Origin: Chitinophaga pinensis
Lineage (GTDB): Bacteria > Bacteroidota > Bacteroidia > UKL13-3
Assembly: GCA_945898275.1 (NCBI GenBank)
Contig: CAMDHZ010000012.1
Span: forward strand, 29,338-93,337
DNA: 64,000 nt
Reading direction: 5' to 3'
Below are positions 10,192 to 21,066 of the stretch, piece after piece. The position numbers were made by a program, and so were the translations under genes. The notes beneath the pieces are model-generated. The model was not told the origin of the DNA, did no database searches, and worked only from the letters and a program-made list of their open reading frames with translations. Within the stretch, counting starts at the first letter, position 1; each line of letters opens with the position of its first letter.

Positions 10192-11601
10192 CTATTGATA
10201 GTATAATGAAATGTATTTTTTTACAGCCGTTTCCCACGAGAAATCTAATTTAATTCCCAATGCTCGCACATGATTGAAAGTATAACTTGAATAATATAAA
10301 TCTTTGGCTCTGTAAAGACTATAAAGAATATCCTGCACAGTGCCTTGATCAAATCTAATTCCGTATCCTTCGAAGTCGCCAAAATCCTTTACAGAATCCT
10401 TTAATCCACCTACACTTCTAACAATAGGAATGGTTCCATATCGCAAGGCATACATTTGGTTTAAACCACATGGTTCTACAAAAGACGGCATTATTAAAAA
10501 ATCTGCAGCTGCATACATTTCATGCGCCAAGGTCTCATTATAGCCAATATAATTGGCAACATTCTCTGGAAATACACCAGAAATATGCCTTAATGCATCT
10601 TCTAAATTTGGAGAACCAGACCCCAATAAGAAAAAGTTCATTCCCTTAGTTTGATGCACAAATTCCCCAACCGATGGCGCGATTAAGTCTCCCCCCTTTT
10701 CGCCCGTTAGCCTGCCAATAAATACACATAATGGTAAGTTAGGGTCAAACCTAAACCTCTTGCAAATTTCTTCTTTGTTTTTCTGTTTGAACCCAAGCCA
10801 ATTTTGCTCGCTCAATTTATGGGTTAAATAGGCATCTGTATTTGGATCCCACACTTGTGTATCTATCCCATTTAAGATACCAAAACTTTTATAGGCATAT
10901 TCTTGATACAACCAAGAATAGGAACTTTGTTGTTGCTGCAGTTCTTGCAAATATCCTTGGCTAACCGTGGTAACCTTTTGACTACATTTTATAGCTGTTG
11001 CCAATGGGTCAATTCGGTTATCCCATTCTAATAAACCTCCAACCTCCCTAGGAAAATGTGGAAAGAATCGGGCATAATCATGCGGCACTGGGGCTGTATA
11101 AAGGCCATTATGAATTGTGAAAACAGTTTTTATATTTCTTAAGGGATGGAAATCATAACAATGCGCCGCCATAAAGGCTGCATACCCGCAATGATGATCA
11201 TGTGCATGCAATACACTTGGCTTTTGCTCCCAACTGCAAAGCCAATGCAAAACCGCTTGCTGGAAAAAAATAAATCTAAAGGCATCGTCATCATATCCAT
11301 AAACCTGGTCTCTAAACAATATTCCAGGGATATCTACCATGTATAAATCAAAGCCCAAGGTATCTTGTGCTGCCTTTACAATATGAAATGGGATATTGAA
11401 ATGTTCAGTGCTGCAAACCCCTTCAAAAACCGAATGAGAAACGTGCGCAGCATTCCATTTTAAGTTATACCTAGGCATTACCAAACAAGAAGGCACACCT
11501 GCTTGATTAAGGTATTTAGGTAAGGCACCCGCCACATCTCCTAAGCCACCAACCTTGGCAACCGGAAAACATTCTGCACTTAAATGGATTACTTGGTACA
11601 T
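10192..11601 (-). CDS. glgA: Glycogen synthase (GT5)
   Basis: SAECFPVAKVGGLGDVAGALPK; PSFVEPCGLNQMYALRYGTIPIVRSVGGL. Confidence 0.92.
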   Translation of the reverse strand: MYQVIHLSAECFPVAKVGGLGDVAGALPKYLNQAGVPSCLVMPRYNLKWNAAHVSHSVFEGVCSTEHFNIPFHIVKAAQDTLGFDLYMVDIPGILFRDQVYGYDDDAFRFIFFQQAVLHWLCSWEQKPSVLHAHDHHCGYAAFMAAHCYDFHPLRNIKTVFTIHNGLYTAPVPHDYARFFPHFPREVGGLLEWDNRIDPLATAIKCSQKVTTVSQGYLQELQQQQSSYSWLYQEYAYKSFGILNGIDTQVWDPNTDAYLTHKLSEQNWLGFKQKNKEEICKRFRFDPNLPLCVFIGRLTGEKGGDLIAPSVGEFVHQTKGMNFFLLGSGSPNLEDALRHISGVFPENVANYIGYNETLAHEMYAAADFLIMPSFVEPCGLNQMYALRYGTIPIVRSVGGLKDSVKDFGDFEGYGIRFDQGTVQDILYSLYRAKDLYYSSYTFNHVRALGIKLDFSWETAVKKYISLYYQ

Positions 11602-11610
11602 AATTTTGAA

Positions 11611-13086
11611 TTACAACTTAAACATTTCCTGAATATTTTCAAATATTTCTGCTTTATGTAGAAAGTTATTTCCAGATTTAACATATTCATAATCATTCGC
11701 CCAAATTTTATGGTTGGCTGCTAAATCAGCCAAAGCATTCAAAATATAATCTAATTCGGCATCCGTGGTGGTTGGGTGAACCGACATGCGAATCCAACCT
11801 GGTTTTTCTGTAAAATCGCCTTGGTGAATTTTATGAGTAATGCGGTGACTGAATTCTTTCTCTACCCCTAATAAGTAATGGCCATAAGTTCCAGCGCAAG
11901 AGCATCCACCACGCATTTGAATGCCAAACCTATCATTGAGCATTTTAACTCCAAGATTATAATGCATTTCATCAATATAAAAGGATATCACAGGCAACCT
12001 ATCCTGGATGTTTTCAGCTAAAATATGCAGGTTTTTTATAGGCTTAAGTTGTTCAAAAATTCTACCCACCAATTGATGTTCCCTTTCGCGAATGGCCTCC
12101 ACTCCCATTTGCTCTTTTAACTTGATACATAAAGCCGTTTTGATGGTTTGTAAAAAGGCTGGCGTTCCACCATCTTCTCTTTGCTCTATGTCTTCTAAAT
12201 ATTCATGCTCGCCCCAAGGGTTTGTCCAAAGAACAGTGCCACCACCTGGTTGATCCGGAATTTGCTTTGCGCCATAAAGTTTTTTATTAAAGATTAAAAC
12301 GCCACTGCTTGCTGGGCCGCCTAAAAATTTATGCGGCGAAAAAAAGATGGCATCCAAAGATTCTGCTTCATTTGCAGGATGCATGTCTATTGCAACATAA
12401 GGAGCAGAGCAAGCAAAATCTGCAAAACATAAGCCACCTGCAGCGTGCATTAAAGCTGCAATTTTGTGATAAGGCGTTTGAATACCTATTACATTTGAAC
12501 AACTGGTTACCGAGGCTATCTTATACTTTCTATCTTTATACTTTTCAAGCAATTGAGATAGGCTATTTAAATCCACCAAACCCTCTGAGGTAGGCGCAAT
12601 AATCTCAACGTCTGCTAAGGTTTCAAACCAAGAAGTTTGATTGGAATGATGCTCCATATGGGTTACAAATACAACCGGTTTTTCACTTTCAGGGAAGTTG
12701 AGATAAGGCAAAACTTGGGAAGGAACTTTTAATCCTAAAATCCGTTGCAATTTGGCCAAAGCTCCTGTCATTCCTGAGCCAACATTTATCAAGACATCCT
12801 CATTGCTAGCATTAACATGTCTTTTAATGATTTGCATGGCCTCATGATAGGCATGCGTCATAAAGGTTCCGGTATAATTGGTTTCTGTATGGGTATTGGC
12901 AACCAATGGACCAAATGTTTTGATAAGCTTATCTTCTATGGGTTTATACAACCTTCCGCTCGCTGTCCAATCGGCATACACCAAAGGCACTTGCCCATAA
13001 GGTGTTTTAAAGCTATGGTTTGAACCAATGGTTAAATTTCTATAAGGAAGAAAGTAGTTTTCATTGTAGGTGGAATGCTTAGTCAT
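11611..13086 (-). CDS. Aminotransferase class V (cysteine desulfurase-like, PLP)
   Basis: FADFACSAPYVAIDMH...FFSPHKFLGGPASSGVLIF; GGCSCAGTYGHYLL. Confidence 0.85.
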   Translation of the reverse strand: MTKHSTYNENYFLPYRNLTIGSNHSFKTPYGQVPLVYADWTASGRLYKPIEDKLIKTFGPLVANTHTETNYTGTFMTHAYHEAMQIIKRHVNASNEDVLINVGSGMTGALAKLQRILGLKVPSQVLPYLNFPESEKPVVFVTHMEHHSNQTSWFETLADVEIIAPTSEGLVDLNSLSQLLEKYKDRKYKIASVTSCSNVIGIQTPYHKIAALMHAAGGLCFADFACSAPYVAIDMHPANEAESLDAIFFSPHKFLGGPASSGVLIFNKKLYGAKQIPDQPGGGTVLWTNPWGEHEYLEDIEQREDGGTPAFLQTIKTALCIKLKEQMGVEAIREREHQLVGRIFEQLKPIKNLHILAENIQDRLPVISFYIDEMHYNLGVKMLNDRFGIQMRGGCSCAGTYGHYLLGVEKEFSHRITHKIHQGDFTEKPGWIRMSVHPTTTDAELDYILNALADLAANHKIWANDYEYVKSGNNFLHKAEIFENIQEMFKL

Positions 13087-13369
13087 AAAAGCGAATTAAG
13101 TAAAGCGAATTTAAGGTAATTTTCAAAAAAGCGTTAAGCATTTAGGTTTCGGTTTGAACCAAACAATAGACCATTCAATTTAGAAGTGAAATAACCCCAG
13201 TTGTTTCAGACCTCAGAGAATTTGGCGAAGGTGTAAGTGAGGCAGGAATGTTTTTAAGTTTATTTAAACCCAGTAGACGCCTGAAGGCTCAAAATAAACT
13301 TCAATTTGCATTTTTTGAATACATTAACTCTACCCACTAATGGGTATTTTTTGGATGTTGTGGAATGGG

Positions 13370-13377
13370 TATATTTG
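13370..13377 (+). promoter_or_regulatory. Candidate Bacteroidota -7 box TATATTTG upstream of mrr
   Basis: Matches TAnnTTTG; preceded by TACCCA-ctaa-TGGGTA palindrome (13331-13346). Confidence 0.4.
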
Positions 13378-13483
13378 TTGTAGGGCGAATAAATACTTGG
13401 GGGATTTATGAGTTACCTGTAAGCCTATCATACAACAACCAACTTCAAGAACTCTATTAAAAAAAATAAACACACAATAATAA

Positions 13484-14329
13484 ATGAAAGGTCCAGAATT
13501 TTTGAAATATGTTAATCCAGTTTTGACCGCACTTCAATTGAATGGAGGAGCAGGCGATTCATCTGATATCATAGAACAAGTTATCGACAAATTAGGAATT
13601 ACAGAAACAGACTTAGAAGAAACTACCTCTAATGGACAATCAAGAATAAGAAACCAAATTCAATGGGCTAGGTTTTATCTGTTTAAGGCTGGACTTATTG
13701 ACAATGCACAACGTGGCATTTGGAGACTTACAAATGAAGGACTTGATAGAAAATTAAATGATGAAGGTGTTTATAATCTTTTTAAAGGTGTTCAAGACAG
13801 CGTTAAGAAAACGCCTGCATCAAAATCTAAAAAAACAGATCCAGTATTTGAAAATATACCAACAGAGGACGAAGAACATTCTATTGGTTTAATCAATATC
13901 ATTCAGAACCTAATCCCTTCAGGCTTTGAAAAGTTATGTAAACGACTACTAACGGAAATCGGTATAAATGAAATAGTCATAACTGGTGGTTCTGGTGACC
14001 AAGGAATAGATGGTAAAGGAATTGTGAAGTTAAATGATGTTGTAAGTTTAAACATAGTTTTCCAATGTAAGCGATACAAAGAAACAGTCTCGCCTCATCA
14101 TGTGCGCGACTTTCGCGGTGCAATGCAAGGACGAGGTGAGAAAGGCTTAATTATAACTACTGGACGCTTTACTAAGGAAGCGAAAAGCGAAGCAAATCGT
14201 GACGGTGTTACTCCTATTGAATTAATTGATGGAGATAGACTAATTGAACTTTTTGAAAAATATCGATTAGGACTTAAACCAGTTACAGTTTATGAAATTG
14301 ACCAAGATTTCTTCAAAGGATTTAACTAG
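13484..14329 (+). CDS. Mrr-type restriction endonuclease (Mrr_N + Mrr_cat)
   Basis: N-terminal winged-helix; C-terminal GFEKLCKRLLTEIGINEIVITGGSGDQGIDGKG...FQCKRYK (PD-(D/E)XK QxK). Confidence 0.9.
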   Translation: MKGPEFLKYVNPVLTALQLNGGAGDSSDIIEQVIDKLGITETDLEETTSNGQSRIRNQIQWARFYLFKAGLIDNAQRGIWRLTNEGLDRKLNDEGVYNLFKGVQDSVKKTPASKSKKTDPVFENIPTEDEEHSIGLINIIQNLIPSGFEKLCKRLLTEIGINEIVITGGSGDQGIDGKGIVKLNDVVSLNIVFQCKRYKETVSPHHVRDFRGAMQGRGEKGLIITTGRFTKEAKSEANRDGVTPIELIDGDRLIELFEKYRLGLKPVTVYEIDQDFFKGFN

Positions 14330-14597
14330 AAGGCCAGCAGGTAACAGCACCTACAAGAAATTGGCGGTTTTGTGGTTAAATAAGACTTTGCGCTTCGTAT
14401 CAAGTTCAGTGTTGGCAGACAATTTTCGTCTCCGAAATCGCCACCTTTGTGTAGGCAAACCGTTGAGGTTTTGTATTGTGCAATTGTTATTCTCAGATGA
14501 AAATGTAAATGATTGAATTTAAAAAATAAATTCAATATATAAGAATTGGTTTTAGTTCTATTTCTTACCTAAAACCTACAACTTAGAACTTAATAAT

Positions 14598-15428
14598 TTA
14601 CAAATCCATCCTTTCAACTTTCTTTCCAAATAATACTCTCTTTAGTCTTGGAAACAGTGCTTTCCAAAGCCCACCATCTATGTGTATGCGCCTATCGCTA
14701 GTCCAAACAAGGGCCTTATTATTGGTTACTTGATGTAAAACACCATAGCCTTTTTCTCTAAGCTTTACTGCTAACCAACCATCTTCATTTTTGCCTTTAG
14801 GATGGTCATAGCCATTTACAGCTATTCCTTGCACTCTTCTATAACCCGAATTAAAGCCATAAACATTTACCGCTTCATCTTTTTTATGCATTCTAATAAA
14901 CCGCGAAAAATCAGCTATGTATTCATAAAAAAAATAAATCATTCTAAAAGTATTCCCGGTAGGAATAAATGCAAATCGACCATAAACAAGTGTTACCTTT
15001 TCATCCAAATCTAAAGGCTTGGTCATTTCCGCTACCCATTCCTTTGGATAAATAGAATCGGCATCTGCATTTAAAATATAATTACCTTCTGCAACGGCAA
15101 GACCTGCATTTCTAGCTGCGGTAATTCCTTGTTTTGTTTCAAGAATACATTTTACACCCATAGATTTTACAAGTGCTTCTGTATTATCTTTTGAATTGTT
15201 GTTAACTACAACTATTTCAACAACTTTATCTGTTTCATTATGGCATAAAGAATAGAGGGTTTGAACGATATTTTCTTCTTCATTATATGCTGGGATTACA
15301 ATACTCACATTGGGCACACCTGTTTTACGTAAACGCAAATAGGCTTCCTTTACTTTTTCTACAGCATTTTGCTGCTGATGAGCTGTCCAACATTCTTTTA
15401 CATAAGACGAAACAAAAATAGGGCGCAT
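14598..15428 (-). CDS. Glycosyltransferase family 2
   Basis: VSIVIPAYNEEENIVQTLYSL...VVNNNSKDNTEAL...LNADADSIYP. Confidence 0.88.
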   Translation of the reverse strand: MRPIFVSSYVKECWTAHQQQNAVEKVKEAYLRLRKTGVPNVSIVIPAYNEEENIVQTLYSLCHNETDKVVEIVVVNNNSKDNTEALVKSMGVKCILETKQGITAARNAGLAVAEGNYILNADADSIYPKEWVAEMTKPLDLDEKVTLVYGRFAFIPTGNTFRMIYFFYEYIADFSRFIRMHKKDEAVNVYGFNSGYRRVQGIAVNGYDHPKGKNEDGWLAVKLREKGYGVLHQVTNNKALVWTSDRRIHIDGGLWKALFPRLKRVLFGKKVERMDL

Positions 15429-15465
15429 ATTATTAAAAATTAATTGTTGTACTTTTACTTTTCAC

Positions 15466-15708
15466 TCAAATATCTGCCACATGCACTTCGGTATCTGCAA
15501 TTTTTTGAAGTGGTGAAGCGCTCACTTTGGCACTATCGGGATGGCTCTTTTTTACTTGTTGCTTTTCTTCGGCCCATTCGGAAGCTTTTGGCTTTACTCC
15601 TGTGGTTTGAAATTTAGTTCTATTGTCCTTTATTATCCTGATATAAAAAGGGCTGTGTCCAGTTGCATCTTCTAGATGTGTTCCGAGGATTAATTTAACT
15701 GATGCCAT
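15466..15708 (-). pseudogene. N-terminal fragment of a tyrosine recombinase/integrase (Arm-DNA-binding domain)
   Basis: MASVKLILGTHLEDATGHSPFYIRIIKDNRTKFQTTGVKPKASEWAEEKQQVKKSHPDSAK...IADTEVHVADI* resembles the Arm DNA-binding N-terminus of Bacteroidota phage-type integrases; no SAM-like or catalytic domain follows. Confidence 0.7.
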
Positions 15709-16080
15709 TTGTATCTGACATAAAGAATGTTGTACTATATCTGAAATCTGAAGCAAACGAACGAAACCATCACCAACATTGCCTTTTACAATGAGGGCAA
15801 TAAGATACAATAAAACAACATTTAGTACAACAAAACAAAATTTACCATGCTTTTTTAAGTATAATTTTTAAACATCAAAAATCATAAACAGAATAAATAT
15901 AGACACTACAAAGCATTTTGTAACAATGAATAAAAAAGGGAGCATTAGGCTCTTTCTCTTCACTCAAGCTCCATACTGTTTATGGAGTAGCAACGCACCT
16001 TGTTTAAGTAATTCCCAATTAAAGCACCCACCTAAAACAAAAAAGACCTCCAGTTGCCTGAAAGTCTAATCCAATATGGG

Positions 16081-16154
<74 letters not shown>

Positions 16155-16238
16155 TAGTCTGCCTTTAAAACAAACAAACTTCATTAATTTAAAAGCTTAA
16201 CTGTAAGCAAATAACTAATGAAGTTTGTTTAATATTAA

Positions 16239-16520
16239 CTATGCTTCTGCAATTACAGCTTGCGCTGCAACTGGCTCAATAGAAACAAATGAACGGTCGT
16301 TTGCTTTCTTTCTGAAAACAACCTTTCCATTCACAAGTGCAAATAAGGTATGGTCTTTACCAATTCCTACATTCTCACCTGGGTGATGTTTTGTGCCTCT
16401 TTGACGTACGATAATGTTACCAGCAGTAGCATATTGTCCACCAAATATTTTTACACCTAATCTCTTACTATGGGATTCACGACCATTCTTCGAACTACCT
16501 ACCCCTTTTTTGTGTGCCAT
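16239..16520 (-). CDS. rpmA: 50S ribosomal protein L27
   Basis: [29 protein letters not shown]. Confidence 0.97.
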   Translation of the reverse strand: MAHKKGVGSSKNGRESHSKRLGVKIFGGQYATAGNIIVRQRGTKHHPGENVGIGKDHTLFALVNGKVVFRKKANDRSFVSIEPVAAQAVIAEA

Positions 16521-16539
16521 GTTTTTTCTCTCCTTTTAA

Positions 16540-16851
16540 TTAAGCGTTGATTGTGTCAATTTTAATTTTGGTAAAAGATTGACGGTGACCGTTTTTCTTT
16601 TCGTAACCTTTTCTGCGCTTTTTCTTGAAGATAATCACTTTATCTCCTTTTAGGTGAGATAAAACGGTTGCCTTAATATTAGCACCAGATACTGTAGGTA
16701 AACCTACTTTAACATTTCCGTTGTTGTTAATCAACAACACTTTTTCGAGTTCAATGCTGGCGCCTTCGGCATGTGGCAATCTATGCACATATACCGTTTG
16801 GTCTTTTTCAACTTTAAATTGTTGGCCAGCAATTTCAACTATTGCAAACAT
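16540..16851 (-). CDS. rplU: 50S ribosomal protein L21
   Basis: MFAIVEIAGQQFKVEKDQ...KKKRRKGYEKKNGHRQ. Confidence 0.97.
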   Translation of the reverse strand: MFAIVEIAGQQFKVEKDQTVYVHRLPHAEGASIELEKVLLINNNGNVKVGLPTVSGANIKATVLSHLKGDKVIIFKKKRRKGYEKKNGHRQSFTKIKIDTINA

Positions 16852-16926
16852 TTATTTATTATTTAAGGACCGCAAATATAAGGAAGCGCTTTTAAAATAC
16901 AAATAGTTGTAAGAAATATAATTAAG

Positions 16927-18360
16927 CTAGCGTCCGCTTCCCTGCAAAACAGTTAAAACTGTGTATATCAATATTCTAAAATCAACAGCAAGGGAGCGAT
17001 TCTCAATATATAAGATGTCAAACTTTAATCTATCCACCATTTGCTCCACATTTTCGGCATATCCATATTTAACCTGCCCCCAACTTGTAATGCCAGGTTT
17101 TACGCGCAACAAATGTTTGTAATGGGGTGCAATCCTAACAATTTGGTCAATGAAAAATTTTCGTTCTGGCCTAGGTCCAACTAAACTCATTTCACCAATT
17201 AGCACATTATAAAACTGAGGCAATTCATCAATTCTATATTTTCTTAACCACTTTCCTACCCTAGTGATTCTATTGTCATTCTCTTTTGATAATTGTGGTC
17301 CAGCAGCTTCTGAATCTACAATCATGGTTCTAAACTTGAAAATATTGAAGGGTTTACCTTTTAGTCCAATTCGCTCTTGTTTATAGAATATAGGGCCGTT
17401 TGAACCTAAACTAACAATGATTGCCACAAATAAAAACAAGGGAAAAAAGGAAACCAAAACAAAAACGGAAACAAGCACATCAATCATTCTTTTTAGAATT
17501 TTTTGCCATTCGGGCATAAAGTCGTGGTTAATTTCAATGAGCGCAGTACCAATTACATTGTTAATTCTAACCTGACCACTCATTAAATCATACAAATCAG
17601 GAATGATTTTTATAACTACCTTCTGGTTTTCTAGAATATTGCTTACTTCATTGATTTCATTGTGCCTAGAGCTTTCAATTCCTAGTATAACTTCTTCTAT
17701 ATCATACTTTCTTATTAACTCAGGCAAGTCGGTATAACTTCCAAGATCTGGCAATATGTTTTGTAAAATATGAGCTCCATTGTCATTTATTTCCCTAACA
17801 TAACCCACAAAGAGATTGCCTTGCATAGACAAAGGGTTCATTAACTCCTCCACAACGGTTAAACTTTTTTGATTGTTTCCCACCACTACTGTCTTGAACC
17901 CCAATTTTCCACTTTTAATATAAGACTTAATAATGGTTGCTTCGAGCAGCCTAAAGAATAGGGTCAAACCGAAATTTAAAACAAATAGTACCAAAATACT
18001 GCTGTAGTAAGACTGATAAGAACTTACTTCATCATCAAGCAGCAAAATAAAAAACAATAAAACAACGCCAATAACAGTAATTCCAAATGTTTTAGAAATC
18101 TCATTAATCCTAGATTTCCGCCAAACATCTTTATAATGTCCAGCTAAATAATATAAGCTAATCCAATAAATTGGGATCAATACCAAAGCATAAAAAAAAT
18201 TAGTATCTAACTCTACTGGAATCTTGTATCCAAATTTATATGACTCAATGATTTGTTTTCTGTAGGCAAAAAAAATGGACCAAGCCAATCCTGCGGAAAA
18301 CGCATCCATAAACACAAACAACTGGGTATGTGCTCTTCTTTTTTTAATCAAGGTAAACAA
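16927..18360 (-). CDS. Polyprenyl glycosylphosphotransferase / bacterial sugar transferase
   Basis: N-terminal TMs; C-terminal KRMIDVLVSVF...YKQERIGLKGKPFNIFKFRTM...SLVGPRPER. Confidence 0.9.
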   Translation of the reverse strand: MFTLIKKRRAHTQLFVFMDAFSAGLAWSIFFAYRKQIIESYKFGYKIPVELDTNFFYALVLIPIYWISLYYLAGHYKDVWRKSRINEISKTFGITVIGVVLLFFILLLDDEVSSYQSYYSSILVLFVLNFGLTLFFRLLEATIIKSYIKSGKLGFKTVVVGNNQKSLTVVEELMNPLSMQGNLFVGYVREINDNGAHILQNILPDLGSYTDLPELIRKYDIEEVILGIESSRHNEINEVSNILENQKVVIKIIPDLYDLMSGQVRINNVIGTALIEINHDFMPEWQKILKRMIDVLVSVFVLVSFFPLFLFVAIIVSLGSNGPIFYKQERIGLKGKPFNIFKFRTMIVDSEAAGPQLSKENDNRITRVGKWLRKYRIDELPQFYNVLIGEMSLVGPRPERKFFIDQIVRIAPHYKHLLRVKPGITSWGQVKYGYAENVEQMVDRLKFDILYIENRSLAVDFRILIYTVLTVLQGSGR

Positions 18361-19216
18361 TCTTTAAATTGTCAATCCAGGCTTCGGGATTGGCAACTGA
18401 ACCTTTAGAAAACCTTAAAAACAATCGATATTGCATTCCTGATCCCCTTTTGTTGATTTCGGGCTCAAAATTTAAATAGAGTTTATTCCAATTACTGATA
18501 GGGTTAGTTATAAACATTGGAAATTGCTTGGTTTCTCCAGAGGAGCTTGTAGCGTACAAACCGACCGTAACTGGAATATTTCCTTTATAATCCATTTCAA
18601 AATAAAAAGGTGTAAACCTTGGCCAACTTGTATAAACTTGTGAGTAAACTTCAAGAATTCCCTTTGGGTCGGCACTTTTCAATTCAATTCTACCAGCGAA
18701 ATTCCCAGGTGTAAATGCGCCTTCTCCCTTATCTTTAATAATAGTATCACCAGCTTGTTTCAAAGCAGGGTTGTATTCAAACCTCGAGCCATTGCCATCA
18801 AAATCTTCAATAAAAGGGAAAACTGTATTGCTCAAATAGGAAAAGGTAGCCTCAACGGTATCGGTTTCGAGTTGAACCAAATCAACCTCTTTAGAGAATG
18901 AGTTAAACATTGGGTAAATAACTCTTTGTTCTAAATTTCCATCCGACTTTACTGCGGCGGTAAATCTAATTTTAGTTTTACCTAACTTCTGAATTGGAAC
19001 ATTTGCACCAATAAAGTGTAGGCCTCTAACAATCTCATTCTCAAAAACCCAGACATCATTGATGGCGGCAGAAGGAAACCCTTGAGAATTGTCGGATGGT
19101 GTTTTAAAAATCGGCTTTGCAACATGCACATAGGAAGGTAAAAACACCTCTCTGTCAGAAACTTTGCAGCCATACAACAATAATAATCCAATAAAAATGA
19201 TATTTCGAATTCGCAT
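18344..19216 (-). CDS. Hypothetical lipoprotein
   Basis: LLLYGCKVS lipobox. Confidence 0.65.
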   Translation of the reverse strand: MRIRNIIFIGLLLLYGCKVSDREVFLPSYVHVAKPIFKTPSDNSQGFPSAAINDVWVFENEIVRGLHFIGANVPIQKLGKTKIRFTAAVKSDGNLEQRVIYPMFNSFSKEVDLVQLETDTVEATFSYLSNTVFPFIEDFDGNGSRFEYNPALKQAGDTIIKDKGEGAFTPGNFAGRIELKSADPKGILEVYSQVYTSWPRFTPFYFEMDYKGNIPVTVGLYATSSSGETKQFPMFITNPISNWNKLYLNFEPEINKRGSGMQYRLFLRFSKGSVANPEAWIDNLKIVYLD

Positions 19217-19246
19217 CCCTTGCCAAACTGTTATTTAACAAAAGTA

Positions 19247-20176
19247 TTATCTTTTATTGATATTTAGCTTATCAATAATTTCGTGGGCTACCTCCAAACT
19301 TTGAAAATTGTTATAGTGTGTTCTTAAATTTAAAGAATGATTAGAGATAGAACTAGCAAAATAGGATAATTCCCTTTTTATCATTTCAGACAGATTTTTA
19401 GTTTTTGCAATGTTTAATTCTTGTTCTGCTTGTTCGGGTACGGAAGCATTTAACATACTCACCTTAAAATTATCCAAATTAAGATTATAGGTGCGGTTCT
19501 TTTGAAAAAAGCGAACTACATTCTTTTGCTCCGATTTAAAATTACCGCATACCATGTTTAGCACACATCCATTATCAAATTCAATTCTGGCATTAATAAA
19601 GTCGATATGACTATGGTGCAAAGAAGCACCTGTGGCCCTAATACGTTTCACATTAGCCTTCACTAAACTCAAAATTAACTCCAGTTCATTTAGCAATAAA
19701 TCAAAAACCAAATTTTCGGTACTGTAATTAATAATGCTTTCGTCAAACCTAGCACATTCTATGTAAAACGGATTATCAAGCAATCGCTTCAGCATTTGAT
19801 AATTAGGATGAAACTTATCATGATGAGAAACATGTAGTTGAATATTTGCCTCATCAGCTAGTTCATTTAATTCCTTTGCTTCCTCCAGGTTTTCACTCAA
19901 AATCTGATTCACAAATACATGCTTGCACTTTCTAATAGCCTGACTTGCAAACTGGTAATGAGAACCTACGGGGGTTAAAATATCTACAGCTTCAACTTTG
20001 TTGATGAGATCCTCATAAGTGTCAAACCTCACCAATTTATATTTCTCCTCAATCAATTTAGCACTGGCACTATCATGGTCATAAAAGCCAACTAGGTCGA
20101 ACTCTTTCAGTTCAACCAGCTTCTCTATATGACGTTTACTAAAATCGTTGGCGCCTGCTATGCCAATTTGAATCAT
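19247..20176 (-). CDS. Gfo/Idh/MocA family oxidoreductase
   Basis: N-terminal GIAGANDFSKRHIEKL Rossmann; AVDILTPVGSHYQFA. Confidence 0.82.
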   Translation of the reverse strand: MIQIGIAGANDFSKRHIEKLVELKEFDLVGFYDHDSASAKLIEEKYKLVRFDTYEDLINKVEAVDILTPVGSHYQFASQAIRKCKHVFVNQILSENLEEAKELNELADEANIQLHVSHHDKFHPNYQMLKRLLDNPFYIECARFDESIINYSTENLVFDLLLNELELILSLVKANVKRIRATGASLHHSHIDFINARIEFDNGCVLNMVCGNFKSEQKNVVRFFQKNRTYNLNLDNFKVSMLNASVPEQAEQELNIAKTKNLSEMIKRELSYFASSISNHSLNLRTHYNNFQSLEVAHEIIDKLNINKR

Positions 20177-20411
20177 TTACTTTTTTGATTGGGTCAACAA
20201 ATGTATTTTTTGAAACCTATATTAATGCGACATCTAATTTTTAGATTTAAACAAGTTTACCTAAGCTTATCACAAAAAATATACACCATGCATCAAATAT
20301 TTACATAAACTTATTAAAAGTTGCCTTTTTGAGAATGTTTGCTGAATTCTGTTAATAAAATGGTTCTTTTAGGGTTGCGAATTCAATCGCTAATCAGTCA
20401 ATTTGCAAGTT

Positions 20412-21062
20412 ATGCTTCAACCAGATACTTACAAGGATAAAGGTGCCAGAAAACTTTTGGTTCAAGAATTAAAAGAAAAAGGAATAACCGATGAAAAGGT
20501 GCTGTATGCAATTGCCAATGTGCCACGCCATCAATTTATTCATAAAGATTTTAGGCATCATGCCTATTTGGATAAAGCTTTTCCAATTGGTGAAGGCCAA
20601 ACCATTTCACAGCCTTATACTGTTGCCTATCAAACCCAATTACTTCAGGTTGAACCGAATAATAAAGTTTTAGAAATAGGTACTGGTTCTGGCTACCAAG
20701 CGGCAATTTTAATTGAAATGGGAGCCAATCTTTTTAGTATAGAAAGGCAAGAAAAACTATACCTTAAAACCAAAAAACTATTCATTGAACTTGGCTATAA
20801 AGCCAACCTCTTATTGGGCGATGGTTCCATAGGATGTGAAAGCGAAGCACCCTTTGATAGAATCATTGTTACGGCAGGTGCCCCAAAAATGCCCAATTCC
20901 CTAATTCAACAACTTGCCATTGGTGGCATTATGATTATTCCTGTGGGTGATAACAACAAGCAAACCATGCATATTCTTATCAAGAAAACTGATGGTACTT
21001 TAGAAAATATAGCCTTGGATGAATTTAGATTTGTGCCGCTCATTGGCACCCAAGCTTGGTAA
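20412..21062 (+). CDS. pcm: Protein-L-isoaspartate O-methyltransferase
   Basis: PRHQFIHKDFRHHAYLDKAFPIGEGQTISQPYTVA; VLEIGTGSGYQAA. Confidence 0.93.
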   Translation: MLQPDTYKDKGARKLLVQELKEKGITDEKVLYAIANVPRHQFIHKDFRHHAYLDKAFPIGEGQTISQPYTVAYQTQLLQVEPNNKVLEIGTGSGYQAAILIEMGANLFSIERQEKLYLKTKKLFIELGYKANLLLGDGSIGCESEAPFDRIIVTAGAPKMPNSLIQQLAIGGIMIIPVGDNNKQTMHILIKKTDGTLENIALDEFRFVPLIGTQAW

Positions 21063-21066
21063 TAGC

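Noticed and set aside
9143-10198. Small plus-strand ORFs antisense to glgC
   Set aside because: Overlap a well-supported conserved gene; no independent evidence of coding.
15466-15810. 114-aa ORF as an intact gene
   Set aside because: Only the part from MASVKLILG onward is family-like; it ends before the core and catalytic domains, so it is treated as an integrase relic.
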